From NCBI GenBank assembly GCA_007280315.1, contig QYQC01000065.1, positions 1 through 11,128 on the forward strand: a stretch of DNA of 11,128 nt, written 5' to 3'. The notes below the pieces were generated by a model. It made no database searches. It was not told the DNA's origin and saw nothing but the letters and a program-made list of their open reading frames with translations. The position numbers and the translations under genes were made by a program. Source of the DNA: Betaproteobacteria bacterium. GTDB taxonomy: Bacteria > Pseudomonadota > Gammaproteobacteria > Burkholderiales > SG8-39. Below, one piece after another: positions 1 to 8,439 of the stretch; the stretch's first letter is position 1, and each line of letters opens with the position of its first letter.

Positions 1-1183
1 AAATACCCACTTCCGCGCCCAGGCCGTATTCGAAGCCGTCGGCAAATCGCGTCGAGACGTTGACCATGACCGAGCTCGAATCGACCTCGCGCAGGAACCG
101 CTGCGCCCTTTCCTGATCCTCGGTGACGATGGCGTCGGTGTGCGCCGAGCCGTATTTGGCGATGTGCTCCATTGCCTGGTCGATGTCCTTCACCACACGC
201 ACCGCCAGAATCGGCGCCAGATATTCCGTGTACCAGTCCTCTTCGCTCGCCGGCTTGATCGCGGGCACGATGCGCATCGATTGCGCGTCGCCGCGTAGTT
301 CCACGCCCTTGTCGAAATAGATTCTTGCGAGCGCCGGTAGCACCGTCGCCGCCACGCCTTCGGCCAGCAGCAGTGTCTCCATGGTGTTGCAGGTGCCGTA
401 GCGCTGCGTCTTGGCGTTGTCGGCGATGGCAATCGCCTTGGCAATGTCGGCACGATCGTCGATATAGACGTGGCACACGCCGTCGAGATGCTTGATCATC
501 GGGATGCGCGATTCGGCCATGACGCGCTCGATCAGGCCCTTGCCGCCGCGCGGCACGATGATGTCGACGTAGCGGTTCATCGTCAGCAGTTCGCCCACCG
601 CGGCGCGATCGCTGGTTGCCACCACCTGTATCGCCGCCTGCGGCATGGCTGCTGCTTCCAGACCCTCGTGCATGCGCGCGGCGATCGCACGATTGCAGCG
701 CAGCGCCTCGCTGCCGCCGCGCAGGATGGCGGCGTTGCCCGACTTCAGGCACAGCCCCGCCGCATCGGCGGTGACGTTGGGTCGCGACTCGTAAATGATG
801 CCGATCACGCCCAGCGGCACGCGCATGCGCCCGACGCGGATACCGCTCGGGCGTTCGCGCAACTCGGTGACGGCGCCCACTGGGTCGGGAAGGCGTGCGA
901 TCTGTTCCAGCCCCTCGGCCATGGCTTCGACGCCGTCGGCGTCGAGTTCCAGCCGGTCGAGAAGCGCCGGTGCAAGGCCGCGGGCGCGCGCTTCGGCCAC
1001 GTCCTCGGCGTTGGCGGCGAGTAACAGCGCTGCATCGCGCCGGATCGCCGCGGCGGCGGCGGCGAGCGCGCGATCTTTGCTCGCGCTGTCGGCGCGCGCC
1101 AGCACGCGCGCGGCCGCGCGCGCTTGTTCGCCCAGTTGGCGCATGTAGAGCGCGACGTCCTTGATTTCGGCAACTGCGTCCAT
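1..1183 (-). CDS. proA: Gamma-glutamyl phosphate reductase (glutamate-5-semialdehyde dehydrogenase), 3' end cut by window
   Basis: Cytoplasmic enzyme of proline synthesis: it reduces gamma-glutamyl phosphate, made by ProB, to glutamate-5-semialdehyde with NADPH. Reading the minus strand from the ATG at 1183 gives 394 codons open to the window edge; the family is about 417-420 residues, so roughly 25 C-terminal residues lie outside. Visible landmarks are the cofactor-binding stretch VPLGVIGIIYESRPNVTADA (122-141), LKSGNAAILRGGSEA (146-160), KHLDGVCHVYIDD (231-243), and the catalytic cysteine in RYGTCNTMETLL (Cys265). The last visible residues, including FEYGLGAEVGI, match the family C-terminal region. 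An in-frame GTG six bases upstream is an alternative start. The Shine-Dalgarno is only a G-run. proB is not adjacent. Identity is very secure; the exact start is moderately so. Confidence 0.96.
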   Translation of the reverse strand, partial: MDAVAEIKDVALYMRQLGEQARAAARVLARADSASKDRALAAAAAAIRRDAALLLAANAEDVAEARARGLAPALLDRLELDADGVEAMAEGLEQIARLPDPVGAVTELRERPSGIRVGRMRVPLGVIGIIYESRPNVTADAAGLCLKSGNAAILRGGSEALRCNRAIAARMHEGLEAAAMPQAAIQVVATSDRAAVGELLTMNRYVDIIVPRGGKGLIERVMAESRIPMIKHLDGVCHVYIDDRADIAKAIAIADNAKTQRYGTCNTMETLLLAEGVAATVLPALARIYFDKGVELRGDAQSMRIVPAIKPASEEDWYTEYLAPILAVRVVKDIDQAMEHIAKYGSAHTDAIVTEDQERAQRFLREVDSSSVMVNVSTRFADGFEYGLGAEVGI

Positions 1184-1279
1184 GCGCACGATTTTACCCC
1201 CCCAGACCGATCAAGGCCTAGTCGTAGGCGCGCAGCGGACGCGCCCCGCCGACAAGGGCAACGACCAACTTCGACATTG

Positions 1280-1322
1280 GTAGGAGTGCAGCCCTTCGAC
1301 CCACCCTGCGGGGGAGGGCTGC
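1280..1322 (+). repeat. REP-like palindrome in the 163-bp proA/DUF465 spacer
   Basis: The spacer 1184-1346 holds no gene. Within it GCAGCCCT (1288-1295) is exactly complementary to AGGGCTGC (1315-1322), and the loop can form an inner CCC/GGG pairing. A GTAG tetranucleotide sits at 1280-1283, just before the 5' foot of the stem, the arrangement known for GTAG-headed REP sequences mobilised by RAYT transposases. No T-run follows on either strand, so it is not a classical terminator. A second small hairpin, GGCGCG/CGCGCC, lies at 1227-1245. The REP assignment is an inference from shape; other copies in the genome would be needed. Confidence 0.35.
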
Positions 1323-1346
1323 CTTCTGCGGTCGATCGGGCCAGGC

Positions 1347-1559
1347 CTAAGCCAGCACGTCCGGATCGAGCTGGCGTTCGAGATGTGTGAGCTGGTCCTT
1401 CAGCAGCAGCTTGCGTTTTTTCAGCCGCTGCAGGCGCAATTGGTCCGGCAGGTGGTTTTCCGACAGACGCGCGATGGCGTCGTCGAGGTCATCGTGTTCC
1501 GTCTGCAACTCGCTGATGCGCTGTCGCAGCGCGGCGTGTAGCGCTTCGTCATCGTCCAT
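1347..1559 (-). CDS. DUF465 (YdcH-type) small coiled-coil protein
   Basis: A 70-residue acidic/basic helical protein. The pattern EALHAALRQRISELQTEHDD (5-24), with DLDDAIARLSEN and then LRLQRLKKRKLLLKDQLTHL (41-60), matches DUF465/YdcH: an N-terminal helix, a short break near residues 37-40 and a Lys-rich second helix ending in LKDQ. It is probably a helical hairpin or coiled coil in the cytoplasm; its function is unknown. The frame stays open upstream to 1649, but the ATG at 1559 is chosen because AGGGGG lies 8 bases before it and because family members start close to this helix. It follows lgt by 23 bp on the same strand and is probably cotranscribed with it. Confidence 0.88.
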   Translation of the reverse strand: MDDDEALHAALRQRISELQTEHDDLDDAIARLSENHLPDQLRLQRLKKRKLLLKDQLTHLERQLDPDVLA

Positions 1560-1567
1560 GGCTCTGA

Positions 1568-1573
1568 CCCCCT
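1568..1573 (-). promoter_or_regulatory. Shine-Dalgarno of the DUF465 gene
   Basis: On the minus strand AGGGGG is followed by eight bases and the ATG at 1559. It lies in the 23-bp gap after the lgt stop codon and decides between the 70-residue product and a 100-residue reading that would overlap the end of lgt. Confidence 0.6.
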
Positions 1574-1582
1574 GGGAATAGA

Positions 1583-2362
1583 TTACACCTTTCGCGTGGC
1601 CCAGGCGAGCATGGCGATGCCGGCGAAGATCATCGGCAGCGAGAGCCATTGTCCCATCGACAGGTTGAACGCCAGCAGACCAAGAAAATCGTCGGGCTCG
1701 CGAAAAAATTCAGCGCTAAAGCGCAGTGCGCCATAGCCAATCAGAAATATTGCCGATACCGCACCTGTGGGGCGCGGTCTGGCCGAATACAGCCACAGTA
1801 TGACGAACAGCAGCACGCCTTCGAGGGCAAACTGATACAGCTGCGAGGGATGGCGCGGCAGAGGGCCCGCGCCGCGGAATACGATGCCCCAGGGTTCGTC
1901 CGTTACGCGCCCCCACAACTCACCGTTGATAAAGTTGCCGACGCGCCCGGCCGCCAGGGCCGGCGCGGTCAGAGGCGCGATGAAATCGGTGATCGCGAGC
2001 CACTGGATGCGGTGCTTGCGCGCGATGTACAGCATCGCCAGAAGCACACCCAGAAACCCGCCGTGAAACGCCATTCCGCCCTGCCATACCGACAGGATTT
2101 CGAGTGGATGCGAAAAATAGTACGCGGGCTTGTAGAACAGCACGTAGCCCAATCGCCCGCCCATCACCACGCCCAGCACGCTGAAAAAAAACAGATCGTC
2201 GAACACTGCGTAAGAGATGCGTCCGCTCAGTCCTGACTTGATGCGGCTGCGCGCAAGCATGAAGGCGATGCCGAAACCCATGAGGTACATGAGGCCGTAC
2301 CAGCGCACTGCCAGCGGACCGATGGAAACCGCAATGGGATCGATTTGAGGGTGGATCAACAT
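1583..2362 (-). CDS. lgt: Prolipoprotein diacylglyceryl transferase
   Basis: Inner-membrane enzyme that moves a diacylglyceryl group from phosphatidylglycerol to the lipobox cysteine of prolipoproteins, the first step of lipoprotein maturation. The product is 259 residues from the ATG at 2362, starting MLIHPQIDPIAVSIGPLAVR, a beginning typical of proteobacterial Lgt. Landmarks are WYGLMYLMGF (21-30), GGMAFHGGFLG (95-105, with the conserved His100), the Lgt signature GRVGNFINGELWGR (139-152, with the essential Arg140), HPSQLYQ (171-177) and RFSAEFFREPDDFLG (214-228). Several hydrophobic segments alternate with these loops, as expected for the seven-helix fold. An in-frame extension to 2458 exists, but its Pro/Thr/Arg-rich sequence does not look like Lgt. 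No clear Shine-Dalgarno precedes 2362. It is transcribed divergently from ilvD. It could modify the predicted lipoprotein encoded at 7075-8376. Confidence 0.96.
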   Translation of the reverse strand: MLIHPQIDPIAVSIGPLAVRWYGLMYLMGFGIAFMLARSRIKSGLSGRISYAVFDDLFFFSVLGVVMGGRLGYVLFYKPAYYFSHPLEILSVWQGGMAFHGGFLGVLLAMLYIARKHRIQWLAITDFIAPLTAPALAAGRVGNFINGELWGRVTDEPWGIVFRGAGPLPRHPSQLYQFALEGVLLFVILWLYSARPRPTGAVSAIFLIGYGALRFSAEFFREPDDFLGLLAFNLSMGQWLSLPMIFAGIAMLAWATRKV

Positions 2363-2403
2363 GGTGCGGATTGGATGCCGGCGGGGATTGGAATGCAGTC
2401 CAC

Positions 2404-2409
2404 ATTGTA
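2404..2409 (-). promoter_or_regulatory. Possible -10 element for lgt
   Basis: On the minus strand TACAAT (5 of 6 to the sigma-70 consensus) lies 41 bp upstream of the lgt ATG, in the divergent spacer 2363-2531. No good -35 hexamer stands at 16-18 bp, so support is weak. Confidence 0.22.
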
Positions 2410-2449
2410 TTGGAAATCCTGTCTGCGTCGCTGGGCAAGTTCTGCTCGG

Positions 2450-2478
2450 TTGTATCAAGCCGGAGCCGGTGCTATCTT
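2450..2478 (+). promoter_or_regulatory. Candidate ilvD promoter with extended -10
   Basis: TTGTAT (2450-2455), a 17-bp spacer and TATCTT (2473-2478) form a plausible sigma-70 promoter. The TG at 2470-2471 makes an extended -10 (TGCTATCTT), which would offset the poor -35. It would start transcription about 45 bp before the ilvD ATG. No leader-peptide attenuator with runs of Ile/Val/Leu codons was seen between here and the start codon. Confidence 0.35.
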
Positions 2479-2531
2479 CTCAGGCGTCAACAATGATCTA
2501 ACCACCATCAGGAAATACGAAGGAGCAAGTC

Positions 2532-4214
2532 ATGGCGGATAACCGCAGAAGCAGACTCATCACCCAGGGTGTCGCCCGCTCGCCCAACCGCGCCATGCTG
2601 CGCGCCGTGGGCTTTGGCGACGGCGATTTCGACAAACCCATCGTCGGCGTGGCCAACGGCCATTCGACCATGAACCCGTGCAACGCCGGCATCCAGCCGC
2701 TGGTGGATCGCGCCATGGCGGCGCTCGAGGCCAGAGGCGCCAAACCGCAGGTTTTCGGTGTACCCACCATTACCGATGGCATCGGCATGGGCACCGAGGC
2801 GATGAAATACAGCCTGGTGTCGCGCGAAGTCATCGCCGACTGCATCGAGACTTCGGTCAACGGTCAGGCGATGGACGGCGTGCTGGTGTGCGGCGGCTGC
2901 GACAAGAACATGCCCGGAGGCATGATGGCCATTGCACGCATGAACGTGCCCGGCATCTACGTCTACGCCGGAACCATCAAACCGGGCAAGTGGAAGGGCC
3001 AGGACCTGACCATCGTCAGCGCGTTCGAGGCGGTCGGCGCCTACGCCGCCGGCAAAATGAGTAAGGACGATTTTGTCGGCATCGAGAAAAACGCCTGCCC
3101 CTCGGTCGGCGCCTGCGGCGGTATGTTTACCGCCAACACCATGTCGTCCTCGTTCGAGGCGCTGGGCATGAGCCTGCTCGGGTCGTCGCAGATGGCGTCG
3201 CCCGACGCGGAGAAGGCCGTGTCCGCCGCCGCCTCGGCTGAAGTGCTGGTCAACGCCATTCGCAAACAAATTCTGCCGCGGCAGATTATTACGCGAAAAT
3301 CGATAGAGAACGCGGTCAGTCTGGTGATGGCCACCGGCGGCTCCACCAACGCCGTGCTGCATTACCTCGCGATCGCCTCGGCAGCGCAGGTGAAGTGGAA
3401 CATCGACGACTTCGAGCGCGTACGGCGCAAGGTGCCGGTGCTATGCGACCTGAAGCCCTCAGGCCGCTATGTCGCCGTCGATTTTCACCGCGCCGGCGGC
3501 GTGCCGCAAGTCCTGAAAATGCTGCTGGTGCATGGCCTGCTGCACGGCGAGTGCCTGACGATCACCGGCCGCACCATGGCACAGGAGCTGGCGGCGATTC
3601 CGGACGCGCCGCGCAGCAACCAGGACGTGATTCGCCCCTGGGCCAAGCCGATGTATGCGCAGGGGCATCTTGCGATTCTCAAAGGCAACCTCGCACCGGA
3701 GGGCTGCGTGGCCAAGATCACCGGGCTGAAGAAGACCTCGATCACCGGCCCTGCGCGCGTGTTCGACTCCGAGCCCAAGTGCATGGACGCAATCATGGCG
3801 AAGCGCATCAAGCCGGGCGACGTGGTGGTGATTCGCTACGAGGGTCCGAAAGGCGGGCCGGGAATGCAGGAAATGCTGGCGCCCACTTCGGCGCTGATCG
3901 GCCAGGGGCTGGGCGAATCAGTTGGCCTGATTACCGACGGACGGTTTTCCGGCGGCACCTGGGGCATGGTGGTCGGGCACGTCGCGCCCGAGGCGTACGT
4001 CGGCGGGCCGATCGCACTGGTGAACGAGGGCGACTCCATCACAATCGACGCGAAAAAGCGCCTGATCCAGGTGAACCTCAGCGCCAAGGAACTCGCCGCG
4101 CGGCGCAGGAAATGGAAGGCGCCCAAACCGCGTTATACCCGCGGCTTGCTTGCCAAGTACATGAAGCTGGTCTCCACTGCCAGTCTGGGCGCGATCACCG
4201 ACGGTGATTTATAG
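2532..4214 (+). CDS. ilvD: Dihydroxy-acid dehydratase
   Basis: Cytoplasmic Fe-S enzyme that dehydrates 2,3-dihydroxy-isovalerate and 2,3-dihydroxy-3-methylvalerate to the keto acids that become valine/leucine and isoleucine. The protein is 560 residues, the length of the shorter IlvD class (E. coli IlvD is about 616). Cluster cysteines are visible in STMNPCNAG (Cys50), CGGCDKNMPGG (Cys123) and NACPSVGACGGMFTANTM (Cys195, with Cys189 nearby). The GACGGM form is the one I associate with [2Fe-2S] rather than [4Fe-4S] enzymes. Asp124-Lys125 fit the Mg site and modified lysine, and TDGRFSGGTWG carries the catalytic serine (Ser473). The start is fixed by GAAGGAG (2519-2525) six bases upstream. It is divergent from lgt; downstream are the stem-loops at 4265-4428. 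Confidence 0.97.
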   Translation: MADNRRSRLITQGVARSPNRAMLRAVGFGDGDFDKPIVGVANGHSTMNPCNAGIQPLVDRAMAALEARGAKPQVFGVPTITDGIGMGTEAMKYSLVSREVIADCIETSVNGQAMDGVLVCGGCDKNMPGGMMAIARMNVPGIYVYAGTIKPGKWKGQDLTIVSAFEAVGAYAAGKMSKDDFVGIEKNACPSVGACGGMFTANTMSSSFEALGMSLLGSSQMASPDAEKAVSAAASAEVLVNAIRKQILPRQIITRKSIENAVSLVMATGGSTNAVLHYLAIASAAQVKWNIDDFERVRRKVPVLCDLKPSGRYVAVDFHRAGGVPQVLKMLLVHGLLHGECLTITGRTMAQELAAIPDAPRSNQDVIRPWAKPMYAQGHLAILKGNLAPEGCVAKITGLKKTSITGPARVFDSEPKCMDAIMAKRIKPGDVVVIRYEGPKGGPGMQEMLAPTSALIGQGLGESVGLITDGRFSGGTWGMVVGHVAPEAYVGGPIALVNEGDSITIDAKKRLIQVNLSAKELAARRRKWKAPKPRYTRGLLAKYMKLVSTASLGAITDGDL

Positions 4215-4264
4215 GGGAATGGCATTCGTGCAAGTGCTTGCAAGACCTGCGCGCTGCGCGCGCC

Positions 4265-4314
4265 AACCAGGTATTCCGTACGGATGAAAAGCCATCCGCA
4301 CGGAATACCTGGTT
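4265..4314. repeat. Stem-loop 1 of an apex-sharing hairpin cluster
   Basis: Two 22-base arms (4265-4286 and 4293-4314) pair with a single A/C mismatch around the six-base loop AAAAGC. The apical half, ATTCCGTACGGATG on the left arm, resembles that of stem-loop 2 (10 of the last 13 positions identical). It begins 51 bp after the ilvD stop and has no T-run behind it. It could stabilise the ilvD mRNA end, belong to a leader of the next gene, or be a repeat element. Confidence 0.7.
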
Positions 4315-4320
4315 ATGGTT

Positions 4321-4349
4321 AACCCCAATCGTTGTGTCGGGTTTTTATT
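4321..4349 (+). terminator. Weak possible terminator after ilvD
   Basis: AACCC (4321-4325) can pair with GGGTT (4339-4343), followed by TTTATT. The 5-bp stem and 13-base loop are poor for an intrinsic terminator, but it is the only hairpin with a T-run in the ilvD downstream spacer. Confidence 0.22.
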
Positions 4350-4352
4350 CAA

Positions 4353-4402
4353 GATCGTCGATTACGTGCGGACGGTTTTTCGTCCGTACGCAATCGACGA
4401 TC
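4353..4402. repeat. Stem-loop 2 of the hairpin cluster
   Basis: Two 22-base arms (4353-4374 and 4381-4402) flank a six-base GTTTTT loop, with one A/C mismatch and one G/T wobble. Arm and loop lengths equal those of stem-loop 1. The apex ATTACGTGCGGACG aligns position for position with stem-loop 1, including a paired change from T-A to C-G just below the loop. The lower stems differ, which argues against recent simple duplication. Confidence 0.7.
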
Positions 4403-4403
4403 C

Positions 4404-4428
4404 GCGCGGACGGGGTTATCGTCCGCGC
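4404..4428. repeat. Stem-loop 3 of the hairpin cluster
   Basis: GCGCGGACG (4404-4412) is exactly complementary to CGTCCGCGC (4420-4428) around a seven-base loop. It repeats the GCGGACG/CGTCCG apex of stem-loop 2 on a shorter stem and starts two bases after it. From here to the next ATG at 4488 no further hairpin or Shine-Dalgarno was recognised. Confidence 0.6.
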
Positions 4429-4487
4429 CACATCGCAACCGTACACCATGCAGACGTGATTCAAGTCGCAGCAAACATATAGATACC

Positions 4488-6602
<2,115 letters not shown>

Positions 6603-6645
6603 CATGCCGCAGCTTGGCTTAAGCACCTATTCCCAAGGAGAATTC

Positions 6646-6960
6646 ATGAAAACCTCAGTCACCTGTTTTATCGTCGCCGCCGGGCTGCTCGCCAGCGCCG
6701 GCAACGCGCTAGCATCGGAAGCGCTGGCCAAGAAGCACAACTGCCTCGCCTGCCACGCGGTGGACAAAAAACTGATCGGTCCGTCCTATAAGGACGTCGC
6801 AGCCAAGTTCAAGAGCGATCCGGGCGCCGAAGCCATGCTCATCGGAAAGGTAAAGAACGGAAGCTCCGGCACCTGGGGCCAGATTCCGATGCCGCCCAAT
6901 GCGTCGGTTCCGGATGCGGATATCAAAACCTTGGTTAAATGGGTACTGTCCACCAAGTAG
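6646..6960 (+). CDS. Small periplasmic class I cytochrome c (c-551/c8 type)
   Basis: 104-residue precursor. Residues 1-23 are a signal peptide (basic start, hydrophobic core, ALA cleavage site before SEALAKKHN), giving a mature protein of about 81 residues, the size of c-551/c-552 electron carriers. Heme attachment motif CLACH occupies 33-37 with His37 as an axial ligand; GQIPMPPN (78-85) supplies Met82 as the other. IGPSYKDVAAKF and the final DIKTLVKWVLS helix are typical of the family. It should carry single electrons in the periplasm; its partner is not visible here. The start is fixed by AAGGAG (6635-6640) five bases before the ATG; an in-frame upstream ATG inside the preceding gene is rejected. 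It is possibly cotranscribed with the SPATA20-like gene and followed by a hairpin terminator. Confidence 0.94.
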   Translation: MKTSVTCFIVAAGLLASAGNALASEALAKKHNCLACHAVDKKLIGPSYKDVAAKFKSDPGAEAMLIGKVKNGSSGTWGQIPMPPNASVPDADIKTLVKWVLSTK

Positions 6961-6962
6961 GT

Positions 6963-6997
6963 CCAATACGCGCGGAGGGGTGACCCCGACGCATTGG
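6963..6997 (+). other. Imperfect stem-loop just after the cytochrome c gene
   Basis: CCAAT (6963-6967) pairs with ATTGG (6993-6997), continued past one mismatch by CG/CG, and GGGG/CCCC (6977-6980 with 6984-6987) closes a three-base inner loop. It starts three bases after the stop codon and may protect the mRNA 3' end upstream of the main terminator. Confidence 0.4.
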
Positions 6998-7001
6998 TTC
7001 T

Positions 7002-7042
7002 GGCGCGCCTGATGCACACTCGGGATCAGGCGCGCCGGTTTT
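7002..7042 (+). terminator. Rho-independent terminator of the cytochrome c gene
   Basis: GGCGCGCCTGAT (7002-7013) and ATCAGGCGCGCC (7025-7036) form a perfect 12-bp GC-rich stem with an 11-base loop, followed by GG and TTTT. The T-run is short but the stem is strong. It separates the cytochrome gene from the transporter gene, whose Shine-Dalgarno lies 21 bases further on. Confidence 0.65.
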
Positions 7043-7074
7043 GGAATGTTTCGATTATTTTCAGGGAGAACTCC

Positions 7075-8376
7075 ATGCAACGCACGCAGTTGAGTCTTGC
7101 CGTATTAGCCGCCGTCGCGGCGTTCACTCTCGCCGGCTGCGGCGAGGAGAAAAAACCAGCGCCGGTAGTCGCAGCGCCGCCGGCAGCTCCGGCACCGGTG
7201 GTGGTAAAGCTTGGCCACGTCGGGCCGCTCACCGGCGGGATTGCGCATCTGGGCAAGGACAATGAAAACGGCGCGCGTCTGGCAGTGGACGAAGCCAACG
7301 CCAAGGGCCTGAAACTGGGCGGCAAGAGCGTCAAGCTGGAATTGCTCACCGAAGACGACCAGGCCGATCCCAAAGTCGGCACCACGGTGGCGCAGAAGCT
7401 GGTCGATGCCAAGGTTGCAGGCGTCGTTGGTCACCTCAACTCGGGCGTGACTATCCCGGCTTCCTCTATTTACAAGCAAGCGGGCATCCCGATGATCAGC
7501 GGTTCAGCCACCAATCCGCAGCTGACCGAGCAGGGCTTCAACAACGTGTTCCGCGTGGTCGGACGCGACGATCAGCAGGGCCCCGCGATTGCCAGCTACC
7601 TGCAGAGCGAGGTCAAGCCCAAGACCGTCGCCGTGATCGATGATGCCACCGCCTACGGCGAGGGCCTGGCGAACGAAGTCGAGAAAACCCTGAAGGCAGC
7701 CGGCGTGAAAGTATTGCCGCGCGAGAAGGGTTCGGACAAAACCGCCGACTTCAAGGCGATCCTCACCAAGATCAAGGGCAAGAAACCGGATGCTGTGTTC
7801 TACGGCGGCATGGACGCCACCGGCGGTCCGCTGTTGAAGCAGGGACGCGAGCTCGGCATCAAGGCGGTGTTCGCATTTGGCGACGGCGCGTGTACCGACA
7901 AAATGAAAGAACTTGCCGGCGACGCCGCCGAAGGGCTGCTGTGTTCGCAAGCCGGCCTGCCGGTCCAGGCGGCGAACAAGCAATTTCTCGATGCATACAA
8001 GGCGAAGTTCAAGATCGACCCGATTCTCTACGCACCGTTTACTTACGACGCAGCCAACCTGCTGATCGAGGCGATGAAGAAAGCGGATTCGGCCGATCCG
8101 GCGAAATACCTGCCCGAACTCGCCAAGAGCAGCTATGACGGCGCGAGTGGTCATATCGAGTTCGACGCCAAGGGTGATCGCAAAGACGCCGAAATGACGA
8201 TTTTCACCATGAAGGGCGGCAAGATCGAACCGATTGCCATCATCAAGGGCGGAAAGACTACCAAGTTCGAAGACTTCATCAAAGCGGCAGCGCCCGCGGC
8301 ACCTGCCGCACCTGCGGCCGAGGCGCCCAAAGCCGCGGCTGAACCGGCGAAACCAGCCGAGCCGGCGAAGAAGTAA
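7075..8376 (+). CDS. livK: Branched-chain amino acid ABC transporter substrate-binding lipoprotein
   Basis: 433-residue type I periplasmic binding protein (Peripla_BP_6/LivJ-LivK family). Residues 1-21 are a lipoprotein signal with lipobox LAGC (Cys22), so it is predicted to be membrane-anchored rather than free like E. coli LivJ/LivK. An Ala/Pro linker (about 27-43) leads to the binding domain: VKLGHVGPLTGG (44-55), NGARLAVDEANAKG (65-78), the ligand-contacting loop GHLNSGVTIPASSIY (119-133) and VIDDATAYGEGL (188-199). Residues 404-433 are a low-complexity Ala/Pro/Glu/Lys tail, unusual for the family. AGGGAG (7063-7068) six bases upstream fixes the start; an in-frame extension to 6994 runs through the terminator and is rejected. 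Branched-chain amino acids are the likely ligand given livHMG next door, but related proteins bind other amino acids or amides; livK is used by analogy. Confidence 0.92.
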   Translation: MQRTQLSLAVLAAVAAFTLAGCGEEKKPAPVVAAPPAAPAPVVVKLGHVGPLTGGIAHLGKDNENGARLAVDEANAKGLKLGGKSVKLELLTEDDQADPKVGTTVAQKLVDAKVAGVVGHLNSGVTIPASSIYKQAGIPMISGSATNPQLTEQGFNNVFRVVGRDDQQGPAIASYLQSEVKPKTVAVIDDATAYGEGLANEVEKTLKAAGVKVLPREKGSDKTADFKAILTKIKGKKPDAVFYGGMDATGGPLLKQGRELGIKAVFAFGDGACTDKMKELAGDAAEGLLCSQAGLPVQAANKQFLDAYKAKFKIDPILYAPFTYDAANLLIEAMKKADSADPAKYLPELAKSSYDGASGHIEFDAKGDRKDAEMTIFTMKGGKIEPIAIIKGGKTTKFEDFIKAAAPAAPAAPAAEAPKAAAEPAKPAEPAKK

Positions 8377-8412
8377 GCGCGACAGGGTGATTTTCACCCG
8401 GAGCGAAAAAAC

Positions 8413-8439
8413 AACGGCGCCTTCGGGCGCCGTTTTCTT
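8413..8439 (+). terminator. Rho-independent terminator after the binding-protein gene
   Basis: AACGGCGCC (8413-8421) and GGCGCCGTT (8426-8434) form a perfect 9-bp stem capped by a TTCG tetraloop and followed by TTCTT. A run of six A's at 8406-8411 upstream could let it act in the other direction too. A smaller hairpin, GGGTGA-TTT-TCACCC (8385-8399), precedes it. It would reduce read-through into livH and keep the binding protein in excess over the permease. Confidence 0.85.

Noticed and set aside
154..167. Possibility that the LivG signature LPYGDQ (residues 154-159 of the protein) is a degenerate ABC motif
   Set aside because: A YGxQ-type signature is normal for LivG proteins (E. coli LivG has LAYGQQ), so it is not a defect. 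Positions here are residue numbers of the livG product, whose gene is at 10584-11128.
470..1024. Plus-strand open frame opposite proA
   Set aside because: Motif-free His/Ala-rich shadow; the minus-strand proA reading has the complete catalytic and cofactor motifs.
2508..3362. Minus-strand open frame opposite ilvD
   Set aside because: His/Gly/Ala-rich composition with no domain, fully overlapping a certain ilvD.
4229..4264. Small palindromes after ilvD (GCAAGTGCTTGC and a GCGC-rich run)
   Set aside because: The loops are too short or the repeats too simple to form a meaningful terminator or site.
4478..4484. TATAGAT just before the SPATA20-like start as a leaderless promoter
   Set aside because: No -35 hexamer at a suitable distance was found, and the hexamer alone is weak evidence; noted only in the gene entry.
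4332..4487. N-terminal extension of the SPATA20-like protein
   Set aside because: It would translate through stem-loops 2 and 3 into an Arg/Ser-rich peptide, while the family starts at MPNRLAYETS (4488).
6994..7074. N-terminal extension of the binding protein
   Set aside because: It covers the terminator hairpin and would bury the lipoprotein signal; the ATG at 7075 has a proper Shine-Dalgarno and signal peptide.
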